Assembly: GCF_020532645.1 (NCBI RefSeq)
Contig: NZ_JAJAUZ010000031.1
Coordinates: forward strand, 1-64,000
Source of the DNA: Streptomyces bambusae
Lineage (GTDB): Bacteria > Actinomycetota > Actinomycetes > Streptomycetales > Streptomycetaceae
Reading direction: 5' to 3'
DNA length: 64,000 bases
Part shown: positions 55,837 to 64,000 of the stretch, in pieces
Layout of the letters: every line of letters starts with the position of its first letter
How positions within the stretch are numbered: position 1 is the stretch's first letter
Program-made: the position numbers and the translations under genes
The notes under the pieces: model-generated
Database searches by the model: none
What the model was told of the DNA's origin: nothing
Seen by the model: only the letters and a program-made list of their open reading frames with translations

Positions 55837-55987
55837 AGGGTCCCTCTGATCATCGTTACGAGTGTGTTTAATTTAGTGCCGCACACCGGAACCGGCCACG
55901 TGAGGAAGCTCACAGAAATCCGCCCTGAATCATGTTGATCATCGGAATGCACTCTGATGAGATTCATTCTGATTATTCGCGCGCGTC
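55837..55987. promoter_or_regulatory. Divergent promoter of ligase and exporter
   Basis: A 151-base spacer with less GC (gtttaatttag at 55865-55875; gattcattctgattattcg at 55960-55978). It must contain both promoters. ATTCATTCTGATTATT looks AT-rich enough for a -10 region of the MFS gene, which would be nearly leaderless. Confidence 0.5.
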
Positions 55988-57256
55988 ATGGAGTCCGCAT
56001 TGAAACAGAAGAAAAGGGCGGTATCCGTTCGCTCGCTGCTGCCCTCGTCGCGCCCCCTGTGGGTGCTGGCGCTGAGCACGCTCGCCCGGAGCACCGGCAA
56101 CGGCGTCGTCGTCGCGATCATCGTGCTCTACCTCACGCGCTCCGTGGAGATCAGTTCCACGAGCGTGGGCCTCGCCCTGGCGATCGCCGCCGTCGTCGGC
56201 ATGATCGTCAGCATCCCCGCCGGCCACGCCAGCGACGTGCTCGGAGCACGGCCCACGGCCATCTGCTCCGTCGTTCTGCAGGGCGTGGCGGTCTGGGGAT
56301 ACGTCCTCGTCGGAGGCTTCGGGGCGCTGGTCGCAGCCGCCGCCCTGGTCGCGGTCACGGACTCCGCATCGAGTGCCTCGCGCGGCGCGCTCGTGGCCCT
56401 CGCGGTCCCGCAGAAGGAGAGGGTCCGCACCCGGGCCTACCTCCGTTCGGTGACCAACGTCGGGTTCTCCGTAGGCGCCCTCCTCGGCGGCCTGGTGCTC
56501 AATGCGGATTCGCCCGCCGCCTACACCGGCGCGCTGATCGCCTCGGGTGCGCTCTTCGTCGTGGCGGGTCTGGCGTTCCTCGCCCTGGACACGGTGCCGC
56601 AGGTGCCGCGGCCCGCCGAGGAGTCCCCGTGGGGCGTCCTGCGCGACGGCCCGTTCGTCGCAGTGGGGATGATCAACGCCGTCCTGATGATGAACGCCGG
56701 CATCCTCGACGTGGCCCTGCCCATCTGGATCGCCGAGAACACCCAGGCGCCCATGTCCGTGTTCGCCCCCCTGCTGCTGATCAACACCGTCATGGTCGTC
56801 TTCCTGCAGGTGCCGGTCAGCAAGGGCGCCGAGGACGTGCGCGGCGGCGCCCGGGCCCTCTTCCGGTCCGGACTCTGGCTGGCCGCCTGCTGTGCCGCCA
56901 TCGCCCTGGCCTCGGGCCGCTCCACTTGGGTGGCGGTGGTCCTGCTCGTGGCCGGTGTCGCGATCCACACCGTGGGCGAGCTCCTCTACAGCGCCGGCTC
57001 CTGGGCACTGTCGTACGAGCTCGCGCCCGAGCACGCTCAGGGCCAGTACCAGGGCATGTTCGGGCTGACCACCCAACTGGGCACGGCGATCACCCCCGCC
57101 GTCACGGCGCTGCTGATCGTGCAGCACGGATGGATCGGGTGGCTGGTGATGGGCGCGATGCTCGCCGCGGCCGGACTCGCAGCCCCGGCGGTGGCCCGCT
57201 GGGCCGAGCGCTCCCGGCCCGCCTACTCCCGGCCGGCCGCCGCACTGGCCGGCTGA
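55988..57256 (+). CDS. MFS transporter, probable product exporter
   Basis: A 422-residue membrane protein with about 12 segments in the MFS pattern. The first loop holds GHASDVLGARPTAICSVVLQ (the G-x3-D-x2-G-R motif A); PQKERVRTRAYLRSVTNVGF is the amphipathic intracellular part. The middle loop is short (APEEVP-like), and the C-terminal half repeats the fold (VAIHTVGELLYSAGSWALSY). It resembles drug-efflux members of the DHA1 group. Divergent from the ATP-grasp gene at the edge of the cluster, so it probably exports the product and gives self-resistance. Confidence 0.9.
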   Translation: MESALKQKKRAVSVRSLLPSSRPLWVLALSTLARSTGNGVVVAIIVLYLTRSVEISSTSVGLALAIAAVVGMIVSIPAGHASDVLGARPTAICSVVLQGVAVWGYVLVGGFGALVAAAALVAVTDSASSASRGALVALAVPQKERVRTRAYLRSVTNVGFSVGALLGGLVLNADSPAAYTGALIASGALFVVAGLAFLALDTVPQVPRPAEESPWGVLRDGPFVAVGMINAVLMMNAGILDVALPIWIAENTQAPMSVFAPLLLINTVMVVFLQVPVSKGAEDVRGGARALFRSGLWLAACCAAIALASGRSTWVAVVLLVAGVAIHTVGELLYSAGSWALSYELAPEHAQGQYQGMFGLTTQLGTAITPAVTALLIVQHGWIGWLVMGAMLAAAGLAAPAVARWAERSRPAYSRPAAALAG

Positions 57257-57328
57257 CGGCACGACGGCGCCGGGCCGGCCGCGGTGTCCGCCGCCCTCCG
57301 CCGCGCACTCGCACAGGGGCGGTCGGGG

Positions 57329-58045
57329 TCACAGGCCGGCCAGCAGGCGCCCGGTGTAGCCGGCCATCACGGTCCAGAACAGGCCCGTGTAGCCCCGCTC
57401 ACCGATTCCGGTGTTGAAACGCCTGCCGAGGAACGTCGCGCCGAACATCAGCGGCACGCACGTCAGAGCCACCAGGTAGTCCCCGCCCCTCAGCAGCGCG
57501 GCCTCCGTCCAGACGGCGCTCTTCGTCACGTCCCCGACGAGCGACACCAGGGAGAGCGCGCCGACGAGGTGGAGGCGGTCCAGATCCAGTCCACGGACCG
57601 CGAGCCCCTTGAGGGGGCCGGACGTGCCGCTGAAACCGGACGTCGCACCCGAAGCGAAGGCGAGCAGCGGGGAGCCGACCCGCCGCGAGCGGGTCAGATC
57701 GAAGGCCTCCGCCAGGAACGCGGCGGCGAAGCTCGCGATGACCGCGAGCGTCACCGCCCGTTCCGGTGCGGAGACGAGCAGCTTGGCGCCCACGAATGCC
57801 CCCGCGGCGACCAGCACGATCACGACCGCGGCCTTGCGGAAGGGAAGCGTCGCCCGGTAGGCGAAGACTTTCACCAGGTTGTTGGCGGCGAGGAGGAGGG
57901 CCGCCAGCGCCACCCCGGACTTGGTGCCGAGAACCAGCGCCAGCGTGGGAACGAGGATCAGGCTGCCCCCGAATCCGGCCGAAGCGGACAGCAGGAACGC
58001 GGCCGCCACCGCGAGAAGCACGACCGGAATCAGGAACGGCTCCAT
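57329..58045 (-). CDS. TauE/SafE-family permease
   Basis: A 238-residue integral membrane protein with about eight segments. SASAGFGGSLILVPTLALVL near the start (G-x-G-G-x-L--P-L) and VGSPLLAFASGATSGFSGTS, where the second GGxSGxxG-type repeat lies, are the TauE/SafE marks. It exports or imports small sulfur or organic anions in relatives. It is convergent with the MFS gene, 73 bases away; its role in the cluster is not evident. It overlaps nothing and starts 11 bases before the next stop, so may be coupled with the BNR gene upstream. Confidence 0.88.
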   Translation of the reverse strand: MEPFLIPVVLLAVAAAFLLSASAGFGGSLILVPTLALVLGTKSGVALAALLLAANNLVKVFAYRATLPFRKAAVVIVLVAAGAFVGAKLLVSAPERAVTLAVIASFAAAFLAEAFDLTRSRRVGSPLLAFASGATSGFSGTSGPLKGLAVRGLDLDRLHLVGALSLVSLVGDVTKSAVWTEAALLRGGDYLVALTCVPLMFGATFLGRRFNTGIGERGYTGLFWTVMAGYTGRLLAGL

Positions 58046-58056
58046 CGCTGCCCGCC

Positions 58057-60495
58057 CTACGGCACCGTCGACAGGTCGATCCGGAACATGCCGCGGCCGT
58101 GGGTCACGCAGACCAGCACCTCGTCCATCCAGAACAGGTCGTCGACCGAGCAGTTGGTCGGCCCCTCGTTCGTCGGCGACCAGCTCGCCCCGGCGTGCTC
58201 ACTGGCGAACAACCCCACCTCGGTGCCGCAGTAGAGCAGGTCCGTGCGCCTCGGATGCACCGCCAGGGCCCTGATCGGCGCCTGCGGCAGCGCGGCGGCG
58301 AGGTTGGTCCACGACGCCCCGGCATCCGTGGTCACCCACAGGTTGCCGCGCTCGTATCCGCCGAAGGAGACGTAGGCGGTGTCCGGGTCCGTCGGATGCA
58401 CGGTGATGCCGGTGCAATAGCGTCGTGGCGTCAGCGGACTCGGCCCCGTCGCACCGATACGCGCCCAGGTCGGCGTCGCCGCAGTGCCGTTGGCGGTGCG
58501 GAAGACCATGCCGTCCTCGTGGCCCACCCACACCACGTCCGAGTTACCGCGCGCCACCGCGATCGCGCTGATCATCGCACCGGTGCCGGGCTTGACCGCC
58601 CGCCAGGTCGGTCCGGTGGCGACGGTGTTGGGCTGCTTGGCGTTGTCGGTCCGCCACAGTGACACGCCGCCCGCCAGGATCCGGTTCTCGTCGTTGGGAT
58701 CGAGCACGAACGGTGCGATGAAGAGAGCGTTCTCGCTCTTCGCGTCCGGGATCCTGAACGGCACCGGCTTCCAGGACCATTCGCGCGTCGCGAAGTTGAA
58801 GAACTGACCGCTGATGTAGCGGTCGCCCTGCGTGTCGTCGGTCGTGGCGCCGTCGGTGTTGCGGTGGATGTTGAGGAAGACGTACTCGCCGTAGAACACG
58901 TCGGGGTCGGTGGGGTCGGAGGCGCACCAGCCGCCGTCACCGCCGAAGAACTCCCGCCAGTCGTGGGTGCCGATGGCGGGGTCGAAGACGAGCGAGCCGT
59001 TGTCCTGCGCACCGCCGATGATCTTTCCGCTGCCGCTGTGGCCCGCCCCGGCGTAGAACTGCGTCACGCCGTAGTCGTTCACCAGCCCCGTCCAGCCGTC
59101 CACGAACGGGGGCTCCGGCTCGGCTCCGACGGCCTGCAGGTCGTCCGCCCTGAACACACCGCCGTCGTTGCCGAAGAACACCGTGCGGTTGGTCACCCCG
59201 TCGTACGAGGGGTGCGCGACGATCGCGTGCTGGTCGGCGTGCACCGAGGCGGGCTCCCACCAGGTGCTGATCTCGGCCAGATGGTCGCCGCCGTCGGTGC
59301 TGCGGTACAGGTCGACGCCTCCGACGACCACCAGGTCGGCGTCGGTCGGGTCCCCGGCCCAGATGGTGTTGTCGTACCAGCCCTGACCGCCGAGGTAGTC
59401 CGACGGCAGGCCGTCGGGGGCCAGCGTCTTCCTCCGCGTGTAGGACGCTCCGCCGTCCTGCGAACGCCAGATCTGGCCGGTGGTCATCTGCACCGACGCG
59501 TAGACGGTGTCGGGGTCCTTCCGCGCGTACGCGAGCTCGACCCGGCCGGTCCACGGGCCGCCGGCCGCGAGGTCCCAGGTCAGGCCCTCGTCCCGGCTGA
59601 ACCAGGCCGCGCCGGCACGCAGCGCCCCGGCCACGGCGTTGTCGCTGTCCTGCGGATCGAACCGGACGTCGCCGAGCGGGTGGTCCAGCACGTTGGTCCA
59701 TGTGTCCCGAGCGGGGTCGGCGCTGCGGAAGAGGCCGGTGGAGGTGGCCGCGAGGACGACGGTCCCGTCCTGCGACACCGCGATCCGGCTCACGAACTGG
59801 AAGTCGGGGGTCTGGGTGGCCCTGATCGGGGTCCATGTGACCGCGTCGGTGGTGCGGAAGATGCCGTTGCCCCGGATGGCGTCGAGGTTCTGGAAGGCCT
59901 CACCGGTCCCCACGTACATCGTCGACGCGTCGGACGGGTCCATGGCGATGCAGCCGCAGGAGAGGTTCTCCAGGAAGTCGTCGACCGGTGCCCACAGGGC
60001 CCCGCCGTCCTCGGTGTGCCACACCCCGCCGCCCGCGCTCACGGCCCACATCCTGTCCGGGGCCGCCGGATCGATCACGAGGCCGCGGGTCCGACCGCCG
60101 ATGTTCCCGGGGCCGAGCCACGCCCAGTTCGACAGCTGCATGCCGGCCGTCGGTGCCGGTCCCGTCCGGCGGGCCCGGCCGCCGCCCCCACCCGTCGGCA
60201 CACCGGCCGTCGTGTGTGGCGCCTCGCGACTCAGCAGGCCCTCCACCTGGGCGTGGGCCGCGCCCAGTCCGTGCGGCCGGACCCTTCCGTCGTCACCGCG
60301 CTCCTGCTTGAGGCGGAAGAGCCCGCGGGCGGTGGGCAGGTCGGGGAAGTCGAGGCGCAGCAGGGCCCTCCTTACCGCTGCCTCGGGCAGGGCCGCGAGG
60401 GTCTCGTTCGTCGTACCGCGGGAACGGCACAGCGACTGGACCTGTGCGACGCTGATGTGCTTCAGCTGGGCGACTTCTTCGTCTGAGATGGTCAT
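58057..60495 (-). CDS. Large BNR/sortilin-type propeller protein
   Basis: An 812-residue soluble protein with no signal peptide. The first about 70 residues are helical (EEVAQLKHISVAQVQSLCRS, LDFPDLPTARGLFRLKQERG), possibly a docking part. After a Gly/Arg linker come VPS10/sortilin-like BNR repeats with Asp-box motifs: VWHTEDGGALWAPV, IFRTTDAVTWTPI, WFSRDEGLTWDLA, IWRSQDGGASYTRR, LYRSTDGGDHLAEI, LWVTTDAGASWTNL, LFASEHAGASWSPT. FFGNDGGVFRADD and GGDGGWCASDPTDPDVFYGE resemble the calcium-edge loops of this group. Such proteins are usually exported hydrolases or binders, so cytosolic location is odd. It is followed on the same strand by a permease; a PQQ-type partner is just upstream. Confidence 0.85.
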   Translation of the reverse strand: MTISDEEVAQLKHISVAQVQSLCRSRGTTNETLAALPEAAVRRALLRLDFPDLPTARGLFRLKQERGDDGRVRPHGLGAAHAQVEGLLSREAPHTTAGVPTGGGGGRARRTGPAPTAGMQLSNWAWLGPGNIGGRTRGLVIDPAAPDRMWAVSAGGGVWHTEDGGALWAPVDDFLENLSCGCIAMDPSDASTMYVGTGEAFQNLDAIRGNGIFRTTDAVTWTPIRATQTPDFQFVSRIAVSQDGTVVLAATSTGLFRSADPARDTWTNVLDHPLGDVRFDPQDSDNAVAGALRAGAAWFSRDEGLTWDLAAGGPWTGRVELAYARKDPDTVYASVQMTTGQIWRSQDGGASYTRRKTLAPDGLPSDYLGGQGWYDNTIWAGDPTDADLVVVGGVDLYRSTDGGDHLAEISTWWEPASVHADQHAIVAHPSYDGVTNRTVFFGNDGGVFRADDLQAVGAEPEPPFVDGWTGLVNDYGVTQFYAGAGHSGSGKIIGGAQDNGSLVFDPAIGTHDWREFFGGDGGWCASDPTDPDVFYGEYVFLNIHRNTDGATTDDTQGDRYISGQFFNFATREWSWKPVPFRIPDAKSENALFIAPFVLDPNDENRILAGGVSLWRTDNAKQPNTVATGPTWRAVKPGTGAMISAIAVARGNSDVVWVGHEDGMVFRTANGTAATPTWARIGATGPSPLTPRRYCTGITVHPTDPDTAYVSFGGYERGNLWVTTDAGASWTNLAAALPQAPIRALAVHPRRTDLLYCGTEVGLFASEHAGASWSPTNEGPTNCSVDDLFWMDEVLVCVTHGRGMFRIDLSTVP

Positions 60496-60560
60496 GACGC
60501 CAGCCCCGATCCGGTCGGAACAGTGCGGTGGGTGAGTGAGTGCGTGCGTGTCTTCCGTGT

Positions 60561-61325
60561 CTAAGGCCGGAGCCTGGGTGCCCGCCTCGTGGTCTCGCGG
60601 TCCAGTTCCACCTCCCAGGCGAGCGTGCCGGTGCGGGCATGTGCGGCCCTGAGGACGACGGCGCCGGAGCCGGGGTGCAGGAGGAGCTGCATGCGTTTGT
60701 CGCCGACCAGGCTCTGGTCCAGTACGGACGGCTGTCGATCGGAGGAAGCCGCCGGTGGTACGGAGGGTGGTACATCTGCGCCGGCCGCCTGCGGGACCCC
60801 CGCTGCCTCCGCCCCCGCTTCCGCCCATGCCTCTGCCCCGGCTGTCGCCGCGGGGAGGACTTCCAGCGAAGGGGAGCCAGCGCCTGCCAGCGTGACCCTC
60901 AGGGCTCCGTGCGCCGTGCGCCGGGAGTCCTCCAGGACGGCTGTGCTCGGGGCGGCGCCCCCGCGGTACCAGGTACGGGCGACCCAGCGGAGCACCACTG
61001 CGTCGTCCCCTTCCTCGGTCCGCAGGGTGAACTCGCGGGTGTCGTCGAGGGTGCAGCGTGCCCACGGCGGGAGGTCGACCGGCTCCGAAGTCCAGCGGTC
61101 CTTGCCGGTCACGGCGTCGAGCACCACGACCGTGAGCACCGGCGACGGGACGATCCTCAGCGTCACGACCGAGCCGGCGAGCAGCGCGCACGGTCGCAGG
61201 CCGGGCCCGTGCCTCCACAGCAGTGCGCCGTTCTCCAGGTCCAGTGCCATCAGTGCACCCTCGTGATCGTGCAGCACTGCCTGACGGCCGCGGGCATCGA
61301 CTGCACCACGCGGAATTCTCGCCAT
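60561..61325 (-). CDS. PQQ-like beta-propeller protein
   Basis: A 254-residue protein. A start at ATG 61325 (GGGGG upstream) gives ARIPRGAVDARGRQAVLHDH, then MALDLENGALLWRHGPGLRP (a PQQ-like strand: DL-xG-x-L-W), TVVVLDAVTGKDRWTSEPVD and RAAHARTGTLAWEVELDRE, three blades with the A-D-x-x-TG-x-x-W signature. A central Ala/Glu-rich linker (TAGAEAWAEAGAEAAG) separates them. No signal peptide. It lies 65 bases before the BNR gene, same strand, so the two probably form one operon and complex. Confidence 0.7.
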   Translation of the reverse strand: MARIPRGAVDARGRQAVLHDHEGALMALDLENGALLWRHGPGLRPCALLAGSVVTLRIVPSPVLTVVVLDAVTGKDRWTSEPVDLPPWARCTLDDTREFTLRTEEGDDAVVLRWVARTWYRGGAAPSTAVLEDSRRTAHGALRVTLAGAGSPSLEVLPAATAGAEAWAEAGAEAAGVPQAAGADVPPSVPPAASSDRQPSVLDQSLVGDKRMQLLLHPGSGAVVLRAAHARTGTLAWEVELDRETTRRAPRLRP

Positions 61326-61844
61326 CCGGGCCCCCAAGTGGGCGTCGCAAGAGAGCGAATGCAGATCACGGGACCGGTTGCGTGAGGCGTTCGGGCCGCC
61401 CGGCGCCACCGGGAAGATCCGGGGCCCGGCCCTGGGCCGGAGCTCATCTTCATCGTCTCTCCGGTCGGGGAGAGCGGCAAGTGGATCTGGCCGCGATCCA
61501 GCGCGCCCTCCCGTCAGTTGACGCATAAAGCACCTGAACGTCGCAGCTCCCGGCGTCTCGGCCCGGCGTCTCGGGAAGGGCCCGGCGGGTTCCTGCGCGG
61601 TGTCCTGCGCAGGGTCCCCGGCCCGGCCGGGAAGCCCCCGCCGAGAGCGGTACCACCGGTCCCGGGATGTCCCTGAGACGGCTGGGACAGCGGGACGGCG
61701 CGTGAGCGGCCCTAGAGTGCGGGCTGTCCGGCAGCGGCCCGCCGCGGTCTCCGGACGTCCCCTCTCCCCTTCCCCTGCGCACCGGACTGCCGGCGGCCAT
61801 CTGCCGCGGGGCGTCCGGGTGCGGCCACGACCTCAGGAGTCCCC
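61326..61844. other. Divergent spacer, no gene seen
   Basis: Region between the leftward PQQ gene and the rightward secreted-protein gene. It must hold both promoters. Frames are short and lack motifs. Confidence 0.4.
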
Positions 61845-62381
61845 ATGAAGACCTCTCCCCACAAACGTCGCAACCGCGTCCGCACCGCCGTCGTGGCGGG
61901 CCTGATGGCGGCGAGCGCCCTGGGCACGGCGGGCTCCGCGCTGGCCGAGGGCAACCCGCTCTACGACCAGCCGTACGAGCAGCGCAACGCGTACAACACG
62001 CAGTTCGGCGTTTCGGAGCAGTGCTCGCCGCAGTCCGAGGAGTTCCGTTTCCGCTTCTACTACCGGCCCGGTTACGGCGGCGCGTGGATCAACATCGGCA
62101 AGAACATCTGGGACCTGAAGTCGGTCTCCAACGGTTCCACCTCGAACCCGCTGTACTTCTGCGGCGGACCCAACGACGGTCTGGGCCAGATCGTCGCGAA
62201 CAACGCGGCCTCCGCCTACAACTGGTACGAGGGCTACTGCGCGACCGTCTACTACTACGCGGGCTACTCGGGCGCGTCCAGCGGCAAGTTCGACACGTAC
62301 TCGCCGCGCTCCGGACACGACCTGGGTCCCACCCGGAACAACAACCGGTCCATCCAGTTCGCGAACTGCACCCGCGTCTGA
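61845..62381 (+). CDS. Secreted I36-type (SMI-like) inhibitor family protein
   Basis: A 178-residue exported protein: signal peptide RTAVVAGLMAASALGTAGSA, cut after ALA. The mature part is rich in Tyr, Asn and Gly with three cysteines: FRFYYRPGYGGAWINIGKNI, VANNAASAYNWYEGYCATVY, YYAGYSGASS, LGPTRNNNRSIQFANC. The crystallin-like pattern (Y-x-GY-GGAW, NNAASAYN, YY-x-GYSG, NNNRSI-F-C) fits the I36 metalloprotease-inhibitor family of Streptomyces (SMI). Its target is unknown. A good terminator follows. Confidence 0.75.
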   Translation: MKTSPHKRRNRVRTAVVAGLMAASALGTAGSALAEGNPLYDQPYEQRNAYNTQFGVSEQCSPQSEEFRFRFYYRPGYGGAWINIGKNIWDLKSVSNGSTSNPLYFCGGPNDGLGQIVANNAASAYNWYEGYCATVYYYAGYSGASSGKFDTYSPRSGHDLGPTRNNNRSIQFANCTRV

Positions 62382-62397
62382 GCCGTACGCCCACCCT

Positions 62398-62428
62398 CCG
62401 GTCCGGCGCCCCGGCGGCGCCGGACCGG
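62398..62428 (+). terminator. Hairpin terminator of the I36 gene
   Basis: A perfect 13-base stem (62398-62410 with 62416-62428) with a 5-base loop, starting 17 bases after the stop codon. Confidence 0.75.
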
Positions 62429-62473
62429 TGTTCTCCCATCGCCCTCCCCCGCCCCGCCACGAAGGAATGCGCC

Positions 62474-63442
62474 ATGCCCCGTAGCCGCCGCCGGACCACC
62501 ACCTTCCTGGCCGCGGGCCTGGCCGCCCTGTTCGCCACGACGGGCTGCTCGGCGGGACAGGACGGACAGGCCGTGGCCGCCGGGCCGTCACCCAGTGCCG
62601 GCGCAGAGCGGCAGCCCAGCGATCCTTCCGGCTGGACGCTGCCCCTGATGGCCTACCGGCCCACGAAGGAGCAGCGCAGCACCCTGGTGGCGGCCGAACG
62701 CACACTGGTCCGCACCTGCATGAAGGACTTCGGTCTGCGATGGGCCCCGCCGGCCGAACTGCCCGTGGTCGGCCCGCGCAACGAGATGGACTGGCGGTAC
62801 GGGATCCACGACGCGGCGGCCGCCGCCACCCGCGGATTCCAGCCGGACCCGGCCCAGGTCGCCCGCTACGAGCAGGCGCTGCGCACCGCGGACGCCGCGC
62901 CCCGGCGCTCCCCGGACGTCGAGGTGGTCCTCGGGGGCAGTGGTCTGCCCCCGGAGGTGCTGGCCGGTGCGGGTCCGGAGGTGCGGGCCGGCACCTTCCG
63001 CGGCCGGAAGATCCCCAAGGACGGCTGCTTCGGCGAGGCGCGCCGGCGCCTGGGCACGGAAACCTACGGCGCCACGGCCCTGGCCTCCGGTCTGTTCGGC
63101 CGGTCCTTCCACGAGTCCCTCAAGGACCCTGCGGTCAAAGCGGTGTTCGCCCGCTGGTCGGCCTGCATGAAGGGCAAGGGCTTCACGTACAAGGATCCGG
63201 TCGCGCTGTTCGACGACGAGCGCTTCGGCCGCAAGCCGCACCCCGTCACGCTCCTGGAGACGTCCACCGCCGTCGCCGACACCTCCTGCCGTGGCGCCCT
63301 GCGGGTCGCCGAGGTCTGGCATGCTGCCGAGACCCGCCTGCAGCAGGGGTACGTCCGGGCGCACCTGGCGGAGCTGGAAGCGGACCGCCGCGCCGTCGAC
63401 ACCTCGGTCCGCAACGCCACCGAGGCCCTCGCGACCGGTTAG
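62474..63442 (+). CDS. Lipoprotein of unknown function
   Basis: A 322-residue lipoprotein. ATG 62474 follows AAGGA. Signal FLAAGLAALFATTGC with lipobox TTGC. The mature chain has two regions sharing a C-M motif: TLVRTCMKDFGLRW near the start and KAVFARWSACMKGKGFTYKD later, with KDGCFGEARRRL and DTSCRGALRVAEVW, so four to five cysteines can pair. A helical C-terminus (AHLAELEADRRAVDTSVRNA) ends the protein. This design is widespread among Streptomyces lipoproteins of unknown role; the remnant at 11805 appears related. Monocistronic. Confidence 0.8.
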   Translation: MPRSRRRTTTFLAAGLAALFATTGCSAGQDGQAVAAGPSPSAGAERQPSDPSGWTLPLMAYRPTKEQRSTLVAAERTLVRTCMKDFGLRWAPPAELPVVGPRNEMDWRYGIHDAAAAATRGFQPDPAQVARYEQALRTADAAPRRSPDVEVVLGGSGLPPEVLAGAGPEVRAGTFRGRKIPKDGCFGEARRRLGTETYGATALASGLFGRSFHESLKDPAVKAVFARWSACMKGKGFTYKDPVALFDDERFGRKPHPVTLLETSTAVADTSCRGALRVAEVWHAAETRLQQGYVRAHLAELEADRRAVDTSVRNATEALATG

Positions 63443-63592
63443 CACCGGTCCGAACCGTGTCCCGCGGATCACGGGTGCGCACAGCGGAGAAGCCGAGGTG
63501 TGGCGCACGGCCGCCGCGTGGCCGTATGCGCGGGCGAGGCAGCGGGGCCACTCCGCGTACGACGAACCCCGCCTCGGGTGTTGAAGATCAAG

Positions 63593-64000
63593 TCAGGGGA
63601 TTTCCACCGGATCTGCGGAGAGGTCGATGGTGAACGCCACCCGGTCGAGTCCGGGGCCGTCGTAGTCCGGCTTCACAGCCGAGGCCGTGAAGCCGAGCCG
63701 GGTGTGAAATGCCTGCGACGCAGTGTTCTCCGGGCTGGTGATGCAGTGGACGTAACGGCGGCCGTGGGACCGGGCGAGTGCGAAGAAGGCCCGGTAGAGG
63801 CCACGCCCGACGCCCTGCCCGTGCAGCGCCGGGTCCACGCCGACGAAGTGGACATAGGCGGTCTCGGGCTCTGTCTGCGACAGGAAGCCGACCAGGAAGG
63901 CGGCCACCTTTCCGTCACTTCGTTCAACCAGGAAACTGGTGGTGGTGAAGTGCTGGAAGTACAGCCGGGGCAGAAGCAGCGCACGCTCCGTCGCTCCTGC
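63593..64000 (-). CDS. GNAT acetyltransferase, cut by the window edge
   Basis: The leftward frame is open to the window edge; its start lies beyond 64000. Visible are about 135 residues: FQHFTTTSFLVERSDGKVAA, FLVGFLSQTEPETAYVHFVG, VDPALHGQGVGRGLYRAFFA (motif A, R/Q-x-x-G-x-G/A for acetyl-CoA), HCITSPENTASQAFHTRLGF (motif B). These are the GNAT fold motifs. Substrate unknown. Confidence 0.9.
   Translation of the reverse strand, partial: AGATERALLLPRLYFQHFTTTSFLVERSDGKVAAFLVGFLSQTEPETAYVHFVGVDPALHGQGVGRGLYRAFFALARSHGRRYVHCITSPENTASQAFHTRLGFTASAVKPDYDGPGLDRVAFTIDLSADPVEIP

Noticed and set aside
61326..61526. Longer N-terminus for the PQQ-like protein (start at 61526)
   Set aside because: The extra residues are Arg/Pro-rich and non-conserved in character; ATG 61325 has a better upstream site.

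Overview
The window is very GC-rich, with strongly third-position-GC codon use, GTG starts, short AGGAG-type ribosome sites and a family set (trypsin-nSTAND-WD40 proteins, Trypco1, secreted small proteins, HxlR/TetR pairs, PASTA-less Ser/Thr kinase, NRPS pieces) typical of Streptomyces or a close actinomycete. The left half looks like chromosome-arm territory: intact small secreted or regulatory genes are scattered among many decayed insertion sequences and gene fragments. All functional statements are by reading of the sequence and recalled family motifs; no search was run.

0-35 kb. Recognisable intact genes include small secreted proteins (123, 2273, 3650, 7127, 19264), an HxlR regulator divergent from a DoxX protein (4.7-5.6 kb), a secreted ribosome-inactivating protein with all five classical active-site residues (10.1-11.1 kb), an SDR/TetR pair sharing the operator GGAT-N5-ATCC (12.7-14.3 kb), a membrane Ser/Thr kinase (14.8-16.2 kb), an ankyrin protein, an orphan low-GC two-gene island (24.2-25.7 kb), a secreted GH15-like enzyme, a YVTN propeller, an endonuclease/phosphatase-fold protein, a flavoprotein, a frameshifted M14 carboxypeptidase and an acyltransferase. 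Between them lie remnants of at least five IS families (IS630 twice, IS256 three times, IS30, IS5 and an IS4/IS701-like element) and broken pieces of a histidine kinase, WD40 protein, PepN, ABC exporter, L7/L12-like protein, DUF4097 protein, methyltransferase and an nSTAND protein.

35.8-40.4 kb. A two-gene conflict-type module: a Trypco1 protein followed 4 bases later by a 1396-residue trypsin-nSTAND-TM-WD40 protein whose 14 WD40 repeats are all exactly 42 residues.

40.4-57.3 kb. A biosynthetic cluster that I do not recognise. Leftward operon: stand-alone adenylation domain (code reads as threonine), alpha/beta hydrolase or thioesterase, thiolation-condensation protein, methyltransferase. 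Rightward operon: TauD-type oxygenase, PhyH-type oxygenase, a homocitrate-synthase-like enzyme fused to a cupin, methyltransferase, AsnB-like amidotransferase, aconitase-like isomerase. An ATP-grasp ligase and an MFS exporter are divergent at the right edge. The logic suggests a carboxylate built by acetyl-CoA-type chain extension plus isomerisation, amidated and joined to a (hydroxylated) threonine-derived unit; this is inference.

57.3-64 kb. A TauE/SafE permease, a large BNR/sortilin-type propeller protein with a PQQ-like partner, an I36-type secreted inhibitor-like protein, a lipoprotein, and a GNAT acetyltransferase cut by the window edge. No tRNA, rRNA or CRISPR array was seen.
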